NCBI GenBank assembly: GCA_021927905.1
Contig: BLLK01000047.1
Coordinates: forward strand, 2,232,001-2,296,000
Direction: 5' to 3'
Source of the DNA: Chaetoceros tenuissimus
Lineage: Eukaryota; Bacillariophyta; Thalassiosirophyceae; Chaetocerotales; Chaetocerotaceae
DNA: 64,000 bases
Part shown: piece by piece, positions 1 to 9,224 of the stretch
Numbering within the stretch: position 1 is the stretch's first letter
Layout: the number at the start of each line of letters is the position of its first letter
Made by a program: the position numbers and the translations under genes
The notes under the pieces: generated by a model
The model's input: the letters and a program-made list of their open reading frames with translations, nothing else
Told to the model about the DNA's origin: nothing
The model's database searches: none

Positions 1-776
1 ATGCAGCTGTTCTTGAAGAGGATCCATATTTTAATAAATTGCTGAGAATTTTATCGACTCGGTGCATGTCTCCAGCGCAATATTTCTGCTCTGGTGAATA
101 CAAACCAACTGATTGGCACCACTACGGTCTTGCAGCCCCTGTATACACTCACTTTACATCACCTATCCGTCGTTATGCAGATGTTTGTGTCCATCGTCTC
201 CTTGCTGCTGCGATAGGAGTAGAACCATTACCAGTTCATTTGTCATCAAAATCTTATCTTCATGACCTCGCTGCTAATATGAATCGTCGTCATAGATCGG
301 CTCAGCTCGCAGGTAGAGCAAGTGTTCAACTGCATACTTTGATTGTTTTCTCAGGTGAAAATGGAAATAAAGAAGAAGATGCATATGTATTAGATGTAGA
401 TACAAATGCAAGTTCGGAGCCAAGTTTCACTGTCATTGTTCCGAGATATGGTATCGAAGGTCGCGTTCGGATCCCAAACATAACTGCTAACGATAAGAAC
501 ATAGTCCGTGATGCAGAGAAGCACCTCATTTCATACAAAGGAAAGAAAATCCAAGTTTTTGACAAAGTTCGTGTGAAAATCTATGTGAATGTTGTGCAAG
601 AAACCCAGAAAGAACTCATGATTGACTTGGTATCTCCAGTGTTCGGCGAGCAAGTGGATAAAACAAGTTGTGGAGAGATAGAAGCAACTCTAGAGAAAAA
701 GAGAAAAGCAAGTACGAAGTCGTCCTCTGGACCGACAAGTGCAAAGAAGCGCAAAAAGAATAAGTCTAAGAAATAA
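1..776 (+). CDS. DIS3: Exosome 3'-5' exoribonuclease DIS3/RRP44, C-terminal part (5' end outside window)
   Basis: DIS3 is the catalytic RNase of the RNA exosome in nucleus and cytoplasm. The reading frame (codons from base 3) is open to the window edge, so the first ~700 residues lie outside. The visible ~258 residues begin in the RNB domain with DPYFNKLLRIL and the family hallmark THFTSPIRRYADV, which lines the RNA channel next to the active site. An S1-like RNA-binding beta-barrel follows (around YGIEGRVRI). The protein ends in a lysine-rich tail (KKRKASTK...KKRKKNKSKK) that looks like a nuclear localisation signal. The window-side start is not a true start. The gene is convergent with the LRAT-like gene downstream. 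The RNB signature is specific for the DIS3 group rather than bacterial RNase R. Confidence 0.95.
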   Translation, partial: AAVLEEDPYFNKLLRILSTRCMSPAQYFCSGEYKPTDWHHYGLAAPVYTHFTSPIRRYADVCVHRLLAAAIGVEPLPVHLSSKSYLHDLAANMNRRHRSAQLAGRASVQLHTLIVFSGENGNKEEDAYVLDVDTNASSEPSFTVIVPRYGIEGRVRIPNITANDKNIVRDAEKHLISYKGKKIQVFDKVRVKIYVNVVQETQKELMIDLVSPVFGEQVDKTSCGEIEATLEKKRKASTKSSSGPTSAKKRKKNKSKK

Positions 777-927
777 CTTTTTTTCCTCAACTATGATAAT
801 CATCTAATGTACCTTTGGAAATTCTTTTTAAAAAATAAGCATTGCTAAGTTTAGACTAGTATAATTCATATAATACATTCTACTACAAATTACATGTAAG
901 TATCGGGATAGGCCAATTTGGAAGGAT

Positions 928-2097
928 CTACTTAATATTACTCCAACTCTTGATAGCTTCGACATAAACAGTACCATCTGCCGACCCCCAGAAACGATCA
1001 TTCAAAAATTGCGTTGTTTGTTCCCATTTCATTTTTGCTCTTTGGGCAAGTACAATTGGTGTTCCTACTGCAATGAGGCCATAGCCGGCCAAGACTGGAA
1101 TAAGCCAAGGTTGAACACTTAACAGAGAAACGGTAGTCGTTGTTGTCATTCCAAACCAACCAGCAATACCAGATGCAGGAACAGTCACTGTTGTTGTTGC
1201 AGCAGCAACACCAGTAGAACTCAAAATAGCTGTTTTTAGATTCCCAGCTGCAGTTGAATAGAAAAATATGCTTGCTTGAAGTGTTGACCACCTTCCGGTT
1301 TTGCAAAATACTGCAATGCATTCGGAATTAGAGTAGAAAATATGATGTGGTGGCAAATCCTTCGGATTATTCAATATATATCGTACACGACTCAATACTA
1401 TATGTGTTGGATCAGATTTTGGAAGCTTTGGGACCTTGTTTTCAGATGTGCCGTCTTGATTTGTGTCCACATTTGACGCTTGCTTTGGTTTACACCACCA
1501 ACTTGACGATTCTTTAGGGTGTAGTTCCAGATTTCCCTCATCTTGTTGATCTTCTTTTGGTTTCTGTATACTCAGTTGCTCAGATTCATCGCTAACTTTG
1601 GACTGGTCCTCACCTACTTCTTCAACTTTTTCTTTTTCCAAACTGGTCTCATTGGAATTATCCGTGTCGGCAGCTATTTTTTTATCATCGTCGTTTTCAT
1701 TATCCCTTTTCCACCACCTCCAATCTTTCTGTTTCTTGAGAGATTCCCCATAGTTAACTTTCTTCCATTGTTTGATCTCCTTTTCGTCAATCAGGGTGAT
1801 GATATTCACTCTGTTTCTACCTCTCTCCTCTCTATGATCTTCACAAGCTTTAATCATATTTTGATCCTCCTGATCTAACATATCTTCCAAATTTTCTGCA
1901 TCTTTCACCTCCTTTTGAGGTTTATTACTGGTAAGACCGAAATCACATATTGTTACAATGGAAGGACCGGCTGAAAGTACAATTCCATGCACTTGAAATG
2001 GATAGACCAATATTCTAGTCCAGCGAATGACATGGTCACCTTTTCTTAGATCGTGACAGTAGTCATCTCGTTCGTCACCTCTATCCTTTTCGGCCAT
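928..2097 (-). CDS. LRAT/NC-domain protein with a charged insertion
   Basis: This 389-residue protein has an LRAT-type (NlpC/P60-like) fold split by a long charged linker. The first half carries GDHVI...QVHGIVLS near residues 20-45, the usual histidine strand. Residues ~60-210 are rich in D, E, K and N and look disordered. The second half carries HHIFYSNSECIAVFCKTG near residue 257, equivalent to NCEHFVTYCKYG of lecithin-retinol acyltransferases. A hydrophobic Ala/Thr/Val segment and a possible membrane hairpin (WLIPVLAGYGLIAVGTPIVL) follow. LRAT relatives are acyltransferases or phospholipases of membranes. The canonical NCEHF cysteine position reads Ser here and a Cys sits two residues on, so catalysis is uncertain. 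Starts at ATG 2097, divergent from the Myb gene. Confidence 0.7.
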   Translation of the reverse strand: MAEKDRGDERDDYCHDLRKGDHVIRWTRILVYPFQVHGIVLSAGPSIVTICDFGLTSNKPQKEVKDAENLEDMLDQEDQNMIKACEDHREERGRNRVNIITLIDEKEIKQWKKVNYGESLKKQKDWRWWKRDNENDDDKKIAADTDNSNETSLEKEKVEEVGEDQSKVSDESEQLSIQKPKEDQQDEGNLELHPKESSSWWCKPKQASNVDTNQDGTSENKVPKLPKSDPTHIVLSRVRYILNNPKDLPPHHIFYSNSECIAVFCKTGRWSTLQASIFFYSTAAGNLKTAILSSTGVAAATTTVTVPASGIAGWFGMTTTTTVSLLSVQPWLIPVLAGYGLIAVGTPIVLAQRAKMKWEQTTQFLNDRFWGSADGTVYVEAIKSWSNIK

Positions 2098-2537
2098 ATC
2101 TTCGTAATAATAATGGGAATTCTATGTATTCAAAATGTTTTTTCTTGGATGAAAGGAGATGAAAAGGAACACAGAATAAGGAACACAGTAGTGGAACACA
2201 TGTTTTCTTTTCTTCGACCTTCACCTTCAACCTTCAACCTTCAACCTTCAACGTTCATCGCAATGCACGCTTTCGTCTGTCCGGTCTTGGTCAAGAGTAC
2301 TAGTTCCCTAGCTAGTTATCAACCTCTCTTTTTGTCATTCGTACTAAAATTCACGTGTCTTTCATCAAATTAGTCAATCCAGGTAAGTTTTATGGCGTTT
2401 TATGCGTTGGAAGGATCCAACAGAAATGAACAGTTCCAATCCTTCTTCTATCTTTTATTGGGACATCAACCACACTAATTCTTACTGTGTACGCCATCAC
2501 AAGAGTTAAACTCTTTCAGTCGCCTAAAAATCTAAAG
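2098..2537. promoter_or_regulatory. Divergent intergenic region with CCTTCAA heptamer tandem repeat
   Basis: About 440 bp between the starts of the LRAT-like gene and the Myb gene, so it should hold both promoters. Around 2219-2255 it contains four to five tandem copies of CCTTCAA/CTTCAAC. The reverse complement of the same heptamer array occurs upstream of the small secreted gene at 15.6 kb. No clear TATA element was identified. Confidence 0.45.
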
Positions 2538-4038
2538 ATGCCAAAACTTGTACTCAAACAGAAAGATCTATGCGCTAACTGCAAAGCTGGCGTTGAGCTA
2601 TTCCAATGCAGTGACTCCTCTGAAAGGTATGTGTTCTCAGGTCTCATCTTTCGTATCTTTTCCATATCTTCTTCGTAGAAACACTCACATATTTTCATTT
2701 TTTGTTTGGATGCTTTAAAGATACTGCTCGAAATGTATGATTGGTCACTCTGTGAAAGTTTTCTGGCCAGTAGATGAAAAATGGTACGAAGGTAAAGTTC
2801 AAGAGTTCAATGAAGTGAATGGAGAGCATAAGTTGTGCTATCATGATGGAGATACAGAGTGGGTAAAGATTGGTGAAATTGCAGGGGCAACGTCAAGTGA
2901 TCCGTCACCCACAGATGGCACTGGAAAAGGTGTAGATTCAAAGAAAGAGATGCCGCAGTCCTCTGAATCGAGAAGATCATCTCCAACTAGAAATTCTCAG
3001 CAGATCTCGCCTAGAAAACAACCTCAACATCCCATGTATAATCCACACATGTATCCACATCCAACTATGTATGGCCACCCTCCACCTCCGTTTCCAATGA
3101 ATGGCCCATCACCTACAGCAGGAGGCTATGGAATGCCATACCCTTCACCTGGATCTTTCCCTCCTCCACCTCCTCACATGCACGGCGGAGCACCCCCACA
3201 ACATTTCTTCCCTCCTAACCCAAGCAATCCTCAGTCTGAAAATTCTAGTCCAGACAAATCTCCAAAGATCTCCCCTAATAAAAAACAACCTGCCAAGACA
3301 TGGAGCAAAAAGGAAGATGCCATGTTACTCCAATTGGTACATAGAATGCAGATCCCTGTGAAATGGAGCTACGTAGCTCAAAACATGCAAGGTAGAACTG
3401 GTAAACAATGTCGAGAACGTTATGTCAATCACTTGAATCCTAGGTTGAAAAGCAGTGATTGGAGTCCAATTGAGGACGCGACCATATTTCATTTGTACAA
3501 TACTACTGGAAGCCAATGGGCAAAGATGGCGAAAATGATTCCAGGTAGAACCGATAATGGAATCAAGAATCGTTTTCATAATTTAAGGAGACAGCTCGAA
3601 AGGGAAGATGAACAGAGAATGAGATTGAGTAAGACCGAAGACTTTAAGAATCAAATTTCTTTGAACAAAATTAGGAAGTTTCCAGATCATTTGAGGGGAA
3701 AGTCAGATGAATGTTGGGATGTCTTTGAGAGTATTGGTGTTTTAGCTGCGCAATCCGTGATTGGTGGCTCATTAGCTCGGAATGCCAGTAGATTTGGTCC
3801 ATTTCGCAAAGCTGAAGACACAGGAGAACAATGTGCTCGTTGCGGATTATTTGCACCTAGTACACACTGTGGCATTGAAATTTGTACAAAGACTGGTTGG
3901 TGCGTTGCTTGTACTAGATTGCCACCACATCTGTGTAGCAATGTCCTTCGAGAATGTTTGAGTGTGAGAAAGGTCGCTATTTCTGATGAGGAGAAAGAAG
4001 AAGCTGAAAAGGCTGCAGATGCATTAAAATTAGAGTAA
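2538..4038 (+). CDS. Two-repeat Myb protein with N-terminal zinc-finger-like and Tudor-like segments (2 exons)
   Basis: Model join(2538..2626, 2721..4038), 468 residues; the intron is 94 nt with GT-AG and the frame is kept (AG|A). Residues 11-35 hold CANC...CSKC, a small zinc-finger-like Cys cluster made only when the exons are joined. Residues ~38-85 (VKVFWPVDEKWYEG...HDGDTEWV) look like a Tudor/agenet fold, a reader of methylated lysine or arginine. A Pro/His-rich disordered stretch follows, then two Myb repeats (~220-325; W-rich, ending GRTGKQCRERYVNHL and GRTDNGIKNRFHNL), typical DNA-binding R2R3 helices. The C-terminal ~45 residues have another Cys/His cluster (CARCG...HCGIEIC...WCVAC). 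It is probably a nuclear transcription or chromatin factor. The Myb call is firm; the finger and Tudor calls are by pattern. Confidence 0.85.
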
Positions 4039-4209
4039 TTGGTAAAGGGGTACCATTACTGAATCGTCAACTGTTGCTATTTTGTATATTATGATTGTAT
4101 TGGCCTTTCTGAAAGAGACTGTGTGCAACGTTGTTGTGCCAAATATTGCGAAACTAATTTATGTTGAAATGATATTCCAATTTCTTCATGCCTTGACAAA
4201 TTTTACCAT

Positions 4210-5448
4210 CTAAGTATGAGATGACAAAACCTCAAACAATGCATTTACAATAGTTTCAGGCTCCCCGGTATAGCTCCCATTTAAAACTTGTTGAATAACA
4301 AGAGGCAAATCAAGTTTATCTATTTTCAACCCAGTTGTATCAAATATGTGTTCAATTACTCTCTTCGCATCTCTACTCATGCTGCCCCTCTGAGAAGCAA
4401 TTGCCATAGATGGTTGTAGTGCGTACGTCTGGTGCCACCAAGAGGCAGGGATGACCAGCAAGTCTCCCGGTTTCTGGATGCATGTAAAAATGGTTGGAGA
4501 ATCATCAATCGATCGAATGGATAACCAGTGTAATATATCGGCGCTTGGAACGAGCCTGTCTACATCCAAAGCTATTTTATCCATGAGTTCCATTACTTTT
4601 TCCGAATTATGCTCTTCCAAAGATGCAAATTCTTCAGCAGATGGAATATCATCACTTCTCGACACGTAAAGACTCAAATCGCTTTGCCAACCGGCACTTA
4701 AATATAAATCGTCGTCCCATGCTACCGAAGGTAGTCTATAAGAATCTAAAGCTTCGTCAATTTCATGTACCCTTGAATCTATATCATTTGCTTTTGGTTT
4801 ACAAGCACCTTTTGGTGCTATAAATCTCCATAGCTTTGTACCTTCGAGACAAAGTGACGTCCCAGTCCATGTGTATGGATCTCGATGAAGTGTAGATGTA
4901 GCTCCTTCACCAGCAATCACCACACAATCACTTGGCCGTATGTCCTCTGGGAAATATTCAAAGATATCCCTATCTTGACATTCTTCATTGACAAAAAGAC
5001 TCTCCCTAGCATTATGAAGTATCTTTCGCACTTTTTCCAAGCCTTCATATTGATCTAATAAACCTTCACAGAAACAAAAGAATGCATCATCGTGATGACT
5101 CTCAAACATGTACCCAAACGCATTCATAAGAGTATCTTCTGCAATCTCTGTTTCAATTTGTATCTCATCATCTTCTAGATATCGAACTTTGCGCTGGATA
5201 GATACATATTCATCTCCTAATTCTTGCATAATTGTACCACAGATACTTTCACATTCTTCTCTAGATAACACATTTTCAATTAGTACAGGAGTTTCGTATA
5301 GAGCTCCACTGGAGTGAGTATGATAGTAATGTTTGTTTGGCTGAAAATCGACTTTATTCACTGCTTGCACTTTGGAGATATCAATGGACAGAGCAAGTGA
5401 TACATGTGAAAGTAAACAGCATAGAAATGCACTTCTTTGCATAGTCAT
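4210..5448 (-). CDS. JmjC/cupin-like dioxygenase with signal peptide
   Basis: Start taken at ATG 5448 (412 residues), which gives a clean signal peptide (MTMQRSAFLCCLLSHVSLALS); the open frame runs 34 codons further upstream. The core has the JmjC/cupin-8 pattern: STLHRDPYTWTGTSLCLEGTKLW around residue 185-205, where H and D would bind Fe(II) and K/W lie on the next strand, and KPGDLLVIPASWWHQTYAL around 325-343, giving the second iron histidine. Such proteins are 2-oxoglutarate oxygenases that hydroxylate proteins; the signal peptide suggests an ER or endomembrane member rather than a histone demethylase. The substrate cannot be told. It is convergent with the Myb gene. Confidence 0.75.
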   Translation of the reverse strand: MTMQRSAFLCCLLSHVSLALSIDISKVQAVNKVDFQPNKHYYHTHSSGALYETPVLIENVLSREECESICGTIMQELGDEYVSIQRKVRYLEDDEIQIETEIAEDTLMNAFGYMFESHHDDAFFCFCEGLLDQYEGLEKVRKILHNARESLFVNEECQDRDIFEYFPEDIRPSDCVVIAGEGATSTLHRDPYTWTGTSLCLEGTKLWRFIAPKGACKPKANDIDSRVHEIDEALDSYRLPSVAWDDDLYLSAGWQSDLSLYVSRSDDIPSAEEFASLEEHNSEKVMELMDKIALDVDRLVPSADILHWLSIRSIDDSPTIFTCIQKPGDLLVIPASWWHQTYALQPSMAIASQRGSMSRDAKRVIEHIFDTTGLKIDKLDLPLVIQQVLNGSYTGEPETIVNALFEVLSSHT

Positions 5449-5891
5449 GATGAAACCAACTATGTGGAGGGAATAAATAGGGAGTAATATGAAGAAGAAG
5501 TGCACCCTAGCTACACGGTAAGGACTGTATCTTAATACAACTACTACCACACACTTTATTGTAGACTACCTAAGTAAAGTACGTAAGTAAATAGTAAATA
5601 CCACTAAAGCAACGACTGCAACTAGCTATTAGCAAACGCTAAACGCCATCAAACCTAAAAAATGATGTGCTTAGGTCGGACAACAACAAAAAATGTAGAT
5701 CGCATCTATTTTAGCTTTGTATCGTACATGACACTTTTCGGACCCGCCATTGTATATCCTCCATCTCTGCTGTGATGGCAGCATATTTTTTTGAACTAGA
5801 ACCAGTCAATAGAGTGCTGTGAAATGGTTATTGCTTGCTTCACATACCATACCTACTTCTAGTCCTAATTCACATTCTCTAATCACTGCAA
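5449..5891. promoter_or_regulatory. Divergent intergenic region
   Basis: About 440 bp between the starts of the JmjC-like gene and the WLM protease gene, expected to hold both promoters. No repeat, RNA gene or convincing open frame was seen. Confidence 0.4.
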
Positions 5892-7334
5892 ATGTCTCCA
5901 AAGAAGATGCCCTCATGGGGAGCAAGAGTGCATACTCTAAACACTGTCGATAGAGTGAACTATGGAGAAGTCACTTCGTCCTCATCGTCAAAAGGCAGCA
6001 GCAGCAGCTCGACAGTTTCTTCTTCGGGCTTCAAAATACAGCATATTCCAACACTGCCTTCTGCTGAATATGCTGCATCAATACTACAGAGGATACAAAA
6101 GGAATTTACAATTCTAGCTCAAAAGCGTGGCTACAATTTGTCCTCTGTGACGGAAATGTGCTGCTGCTCCGATGGCCTTGATCACATCAATGGTAAACGA
6201 GGAAGAAAGACAAGATGTATGCCCGACAATGTACTGGGTTACAATCTAGGCAATGGCCGAACCAATCGTATTCATTTAAGATTGAGGAAGCCGAAAAGTC
6301 ATGAATTCTTACCGTATGAAGATATTGCAGGAACAATGTGTCATGAGCTGAGTCATTGTGAGATTGGCCCGCATAATGCTAGCTTTTATAAGTTGATGGA
6401 TGAAATCATGGAACAACATGCAGTATTTATGGTAAGAGGTGTAGTACTTGATCAAAATGGCTTTCCAATGGGAGAGAATGGGAATACATTGGGAGGTTCA
6501 AACAGAGGCAATGCAGGTGAGCAAGCGGAACAAAGAAGAAGACGACAACAGCAATTGGGTCTTGGTGGAACTTTTCGGTTGGGTGGAGGTTTTATGCCTG
6601 CATCTGGCATCCATCGAAACGGTAATAGTTTGCAAGGACTAAAGCCTAGTGAAGCGAGTAGAATAGCTGCTGAAAAGAGATTTGAAGAGAGAAGGAAGAA
6701 TGATGGACAATTTTGCCTGCCTTGCAATGAAATCATTGAAATTTTAGATGAGAGTTCGAGCGAAGAAGATGAGAAAGATGTAGATGGTAAGGCTGCAAGG
6801 AGAAGACGCAAAATTATTGAGAAGGAAAAAGTAAATCCTACCAGAATCCAGGTCAAGAAAGAGAAAGCAGAATTGGACGATTGCGCCATCGTTCTATTGG
6901 ATAGTGATGATGAGCAGCAAACTCATGGTGACGAATCAGAGAATTCCAAGCCAAGCAGCGGTTTCACAGAGAAAAAAGTCAAAAGGAAGCCAGTGCAAAA
7001 AAGGGGTCGTAGATCCAACAAGATAAAACAGGTGCCAGAGTATACCAAGAAAACTGAGGTGGAACATTCTGATTCCGACATTGAAATTGCAGGCTGGTCT
7101 TGTCCAAAATGCACTTTCAACAATGATCCGTCTCACTTTGCATGCCAGATTTGTGGACACGAACAAAATAAGAAACAGTGTCAAATAGAGAAGCAAAAAG
7201 CAATACGAGATAAGGCTATCGAAGATGTAAAGCGAAATGAAGTAGAATCTTCAAAGAAAGAGTTTGGCTTCAATATTTATGGTGACAAGGATGTAAGAAA
7301 AAAAAGTTCTAGAACAATGGATCATTTGACATAA
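5892..7334 (+). CDS. WLM-domain metalloprotease with RanBP2 zinc finger (Wss1-like)
   Basis: 480 residues in one exon. The WLM domain spans roughly residues 50-180 and contains the zincin site CHELSHCEIGPHNASF near residue 150: HExxH with a further His, as in yeast Wss1 and relatives of SPRTN. These proteases cut proteins crosslinked to DNA. The C-terminal half has two acidic-flanked hydrophobic patches, EIIEILDESSSEED (~279) and AIVLLDSDDE (~331), which match SUMO-interacting motifs. A RanBP2-type zinc finger (WSCPKCTFNNDPSHFACQIC, ~399-420) may bind ubiquitin. The middle and tail are highly basic (VKRKPVQKRGRR), suiting a nuclear role. The order protease, SIMs, zinc finger supports SUMO/ubiquitin-guided DNA repair; no clear p97-binding motif was found. 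Confidence 0.88.
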   Translation: MSPKKMPSWGARVHTLNTVDRVNYGEVTSSSSSKGSSSSSTVSSSGFKIQHIPTLPSAEYAASILQRIQKEFTILAQKRGYNLSSVTEMCCCSDGLDHINGKRGRKTRCMPDNVLGYNLGNGRTNRIHLRLRKPKSHEFLPYEDIAGTMCHELSHCEIGPHNASFYKLMDEIMEQHAVFMVRGVVLDQNGFPMGENGNTLGGSNRGNAGEQAEQRRRRQQQLGLGGTFRLGGGFMPASGIHRNGNSLQGLKPSEASRIAAEKRFEERRKNDGQFCLPCNEIIEILDESSSEEDEKDVDGKAARRRRKIIEKEKVNPTRIQVKKEKAELDDCAIVLLDSDDEQQTHGDESENSKPSSGFTEKKVKRKPVQKRGRRSNKIKQVPEYTKKTEVEHSDSDIEIAGWSCPKCTFNNDPSHFACQICGHEQNKKQCQIEKQKAIRDKAIEDVKRNEVESSKKEFGFNIYGDKDVRKKSSRTMDHLT

Positions 7335-8041
7335 AAAATCCATTTGCATTTTTAGGGTAGAAATCTGTATCATACTGTAACAAAAGTACATTATTCCGTT
7401 ACTCAAATAAATCAATATAGCAGAATCTTGATTACGATTCAAAATATTCGCACTCCCATTGATTCTTCTTAAAAAAAAATGCGCTTGCTACATCAAAAGA
7501 TACTAGTAAAGAAGAGTATAAACCCTCATAAACAAATATTAACATGTATTATTTCCATCTATGTAACCCTACAGAACAGCTGGTGTCGACAATCAACCTT
7601 TGGTGATGTGTGATGTCGTCGACGAAAGAGAAAAAGCAGATGCTGAGATGCAGGGTTCTTTTGGCAATGTCAATATTTAATTTCCACAGAAATAGTCGTG
7701 CATCGACATTTCAACCTCTTTCCAGAATTAAGAGAGTTTTTATTGCAATTCACAACGCTGGTTGCTCTACAAGTATCACTGTATACATCAAAATAATCCG
7801 CATTGTTTGTATTGCTTCATACAACGATTTGCGATCTCCCAAACTAGTTCCATCTATTTCTAATACTCACAAGTATGTCGTCCAAAGAAGTGATACAAAA
7901 AAGTCTCAGGGTGTCAAGTGTCAATGACGTGGTCCGGAAAACGGCTTTCTCAATGTTCCATATCTTCTAAAGAAGAAAGGAAACATCACCTACAAATCCA
8001 ATAAAGAACATAAAAACAAACAAGCAATCAATCAATTTTCG
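7335..8041. other. Gene-poor intergenic stretch
   Basis: About 700 bp between the protease stop and the hydrolase start. It holds a 105-codon open frame (7610-7927, +) whose translation has no domain, low-complexity bias or signal peptide; I do not call it a gene. It should include the hydrolase promoter. No RNA gene recognised. Confidence 0.4.
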
Positions 8042-9040
8042 ATGAGTGTAAGAGTTCGCCGTCGCATCAGATCTGGTAGCTTCGGATTGCCTTATCAGCG
8101 AGTTGCACCGAGCAATTCTGGAGATTTTGGCAACAAAATCCTCACGGTCAATCGTACATATGTGCCTTCAACATATGATACGAATAATCAAACCGTGAGT
8201 ATAGACTTTAGACTTTCCTACCGAATTCACAATCAAGATCTATTGACCTCCGGTAATGCACCCTTAATCTTGCTTCATGGAGGACCTAGTATTCCATCAA
8301 ACTATCTCCAGTCATCTGCTGCTGCCTTGAGTAAAGAGAGATCGGTCATCACTTATGACCATATCGGCTGTGGCTCCAGTAGCGAACCGAGTGATATCAA
8401 TGCATACTCAATTGATTTCGCAGTAGACGATCTCTTTGCCCTTGTGAAACACCTTCAACTGAAGGAATTTCATATCCTAGGCCACTCATTTGGAGGTATC
8501 ATTGGTTTCGAGTTCATGAAGAGGCTTCTAAGTGATATGGAAGCACCTGGAGAAACCAAATGCCTCAGTCTTTCTCTATTGTCTACACCTTTCAGTGTCA
8601 AAGAAGTGGATCAAGAGTCTGAAATGGTGCTGAAATGCTTTGAGAATGAAAACATTTCTGCTCAAGATGCCTCATCTCTCTTTCAAAAATCTCATGTATG
8701 TCGCGTGACAGGTGACGACACTCTACCGTCTGCCCTTCGAGAAGCCTACTCAAAAAGAGGAAAGGTGTGGCAAGGTACTGAAGTAATTCAAGACTATGTG
8801 GCAAACATGGCACAAAAGCTGCACCATGAATTTCCTCATATTCTTCTTCTGCGTGGTGAACATGACTTTGTTTCTAATACCCATGCTATTACTGAGTGGT
8901 CATCACTGATGACTTCCCATGGTTGCAAAACCATTCAACATGCAACTCTTCCTGGTTGCTCTCACTACAGCATGCTTGAAAATGAGAAATTGTTTTCATG
9001 CAAATTGATGTCCTTCCTTGTACAAATTGAAAATATCTGA
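8042..9040 (+). CDS. Alpha/beta hydrolase, proline iminopeptidase-like (S33)
   Basis: 332 residues, single exon, with a canonical alpha/beta-hydrolase layout. The oxyanion-hole motif LILLHGGPS lies near residue 75 and YDHIGCGSSSEP follows. The nucleophile elbow is GHSFGG (Ser ~148), the acid is likely Asp in GEHDF (~273), and the base is His in GCSHYS (~306). HGGP with the GCGSS loop is typical of prolyl aminopeptidase-like family S33 members, which release N-terminal proline or cleave small amides. No signal peptide is seen, although the N-terminus is basic (MSVRVRRRIRSGS). The true substrate could differ, since this family is broad. Its end is convergent with the methyltransferase gene. Confidence 0.82.
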   Translation: MSVRVRRRIRSGSFGLPYQRVAPSNSGDFGNKILTVNRTYVPSTYDTNNQTVSIDFRLSYRIHNQDLLTSGNAPLILLHGGPSIPSNYLQSSAAALSKERSVITYDHIGCGSSSEPSDINAYSIDFAVDDLFALVKHLQLKEFHILGHSFGGIIGFEFMKRLLSDMEAPGETKCLSLSLLSTPFSVKEVDQESEMVLKCFENENISAQDASSLFQKSHVCRVTGDDTLPSALREAYSKRGKVWQGTEVIQDYVANMAQKLHHEFPHILLLRGEHDFVSNTHAITEWSSLMTSHGCKTIQHATLPGCSHYSMLENEKLFSCKLMSFLVQIENI

Positions 9041-9224
9041 AAAGTAGATGTGAAGTATTGTAATTCTCCCAGTGCTTGGGCGTTTGTAAAGAACTCATCA
9101 AAAGCCAAGCGAATATGACTAATATGTAAGAAATCTGAAAACACTAATGATAAAAAATGTTACCTTGTTAGCTTACTACATCCTTACCATTACTATCATC
9201 CTATATTGATTTACTTTATTCTAT

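Noticed and set aside
998-1321. 107-codon frame inside the LRAT-like gene in another frame
   Set aside because: A shadow of the real gene: same strand, shifted frame, low-complexity translation.
7610-7927. 105-codon open frame between the protease and hydrolase genes
   Set aside because: No domain, signal peptide or codon pattern; it lies in a likely leader or promoter region and has no matching splice partners.
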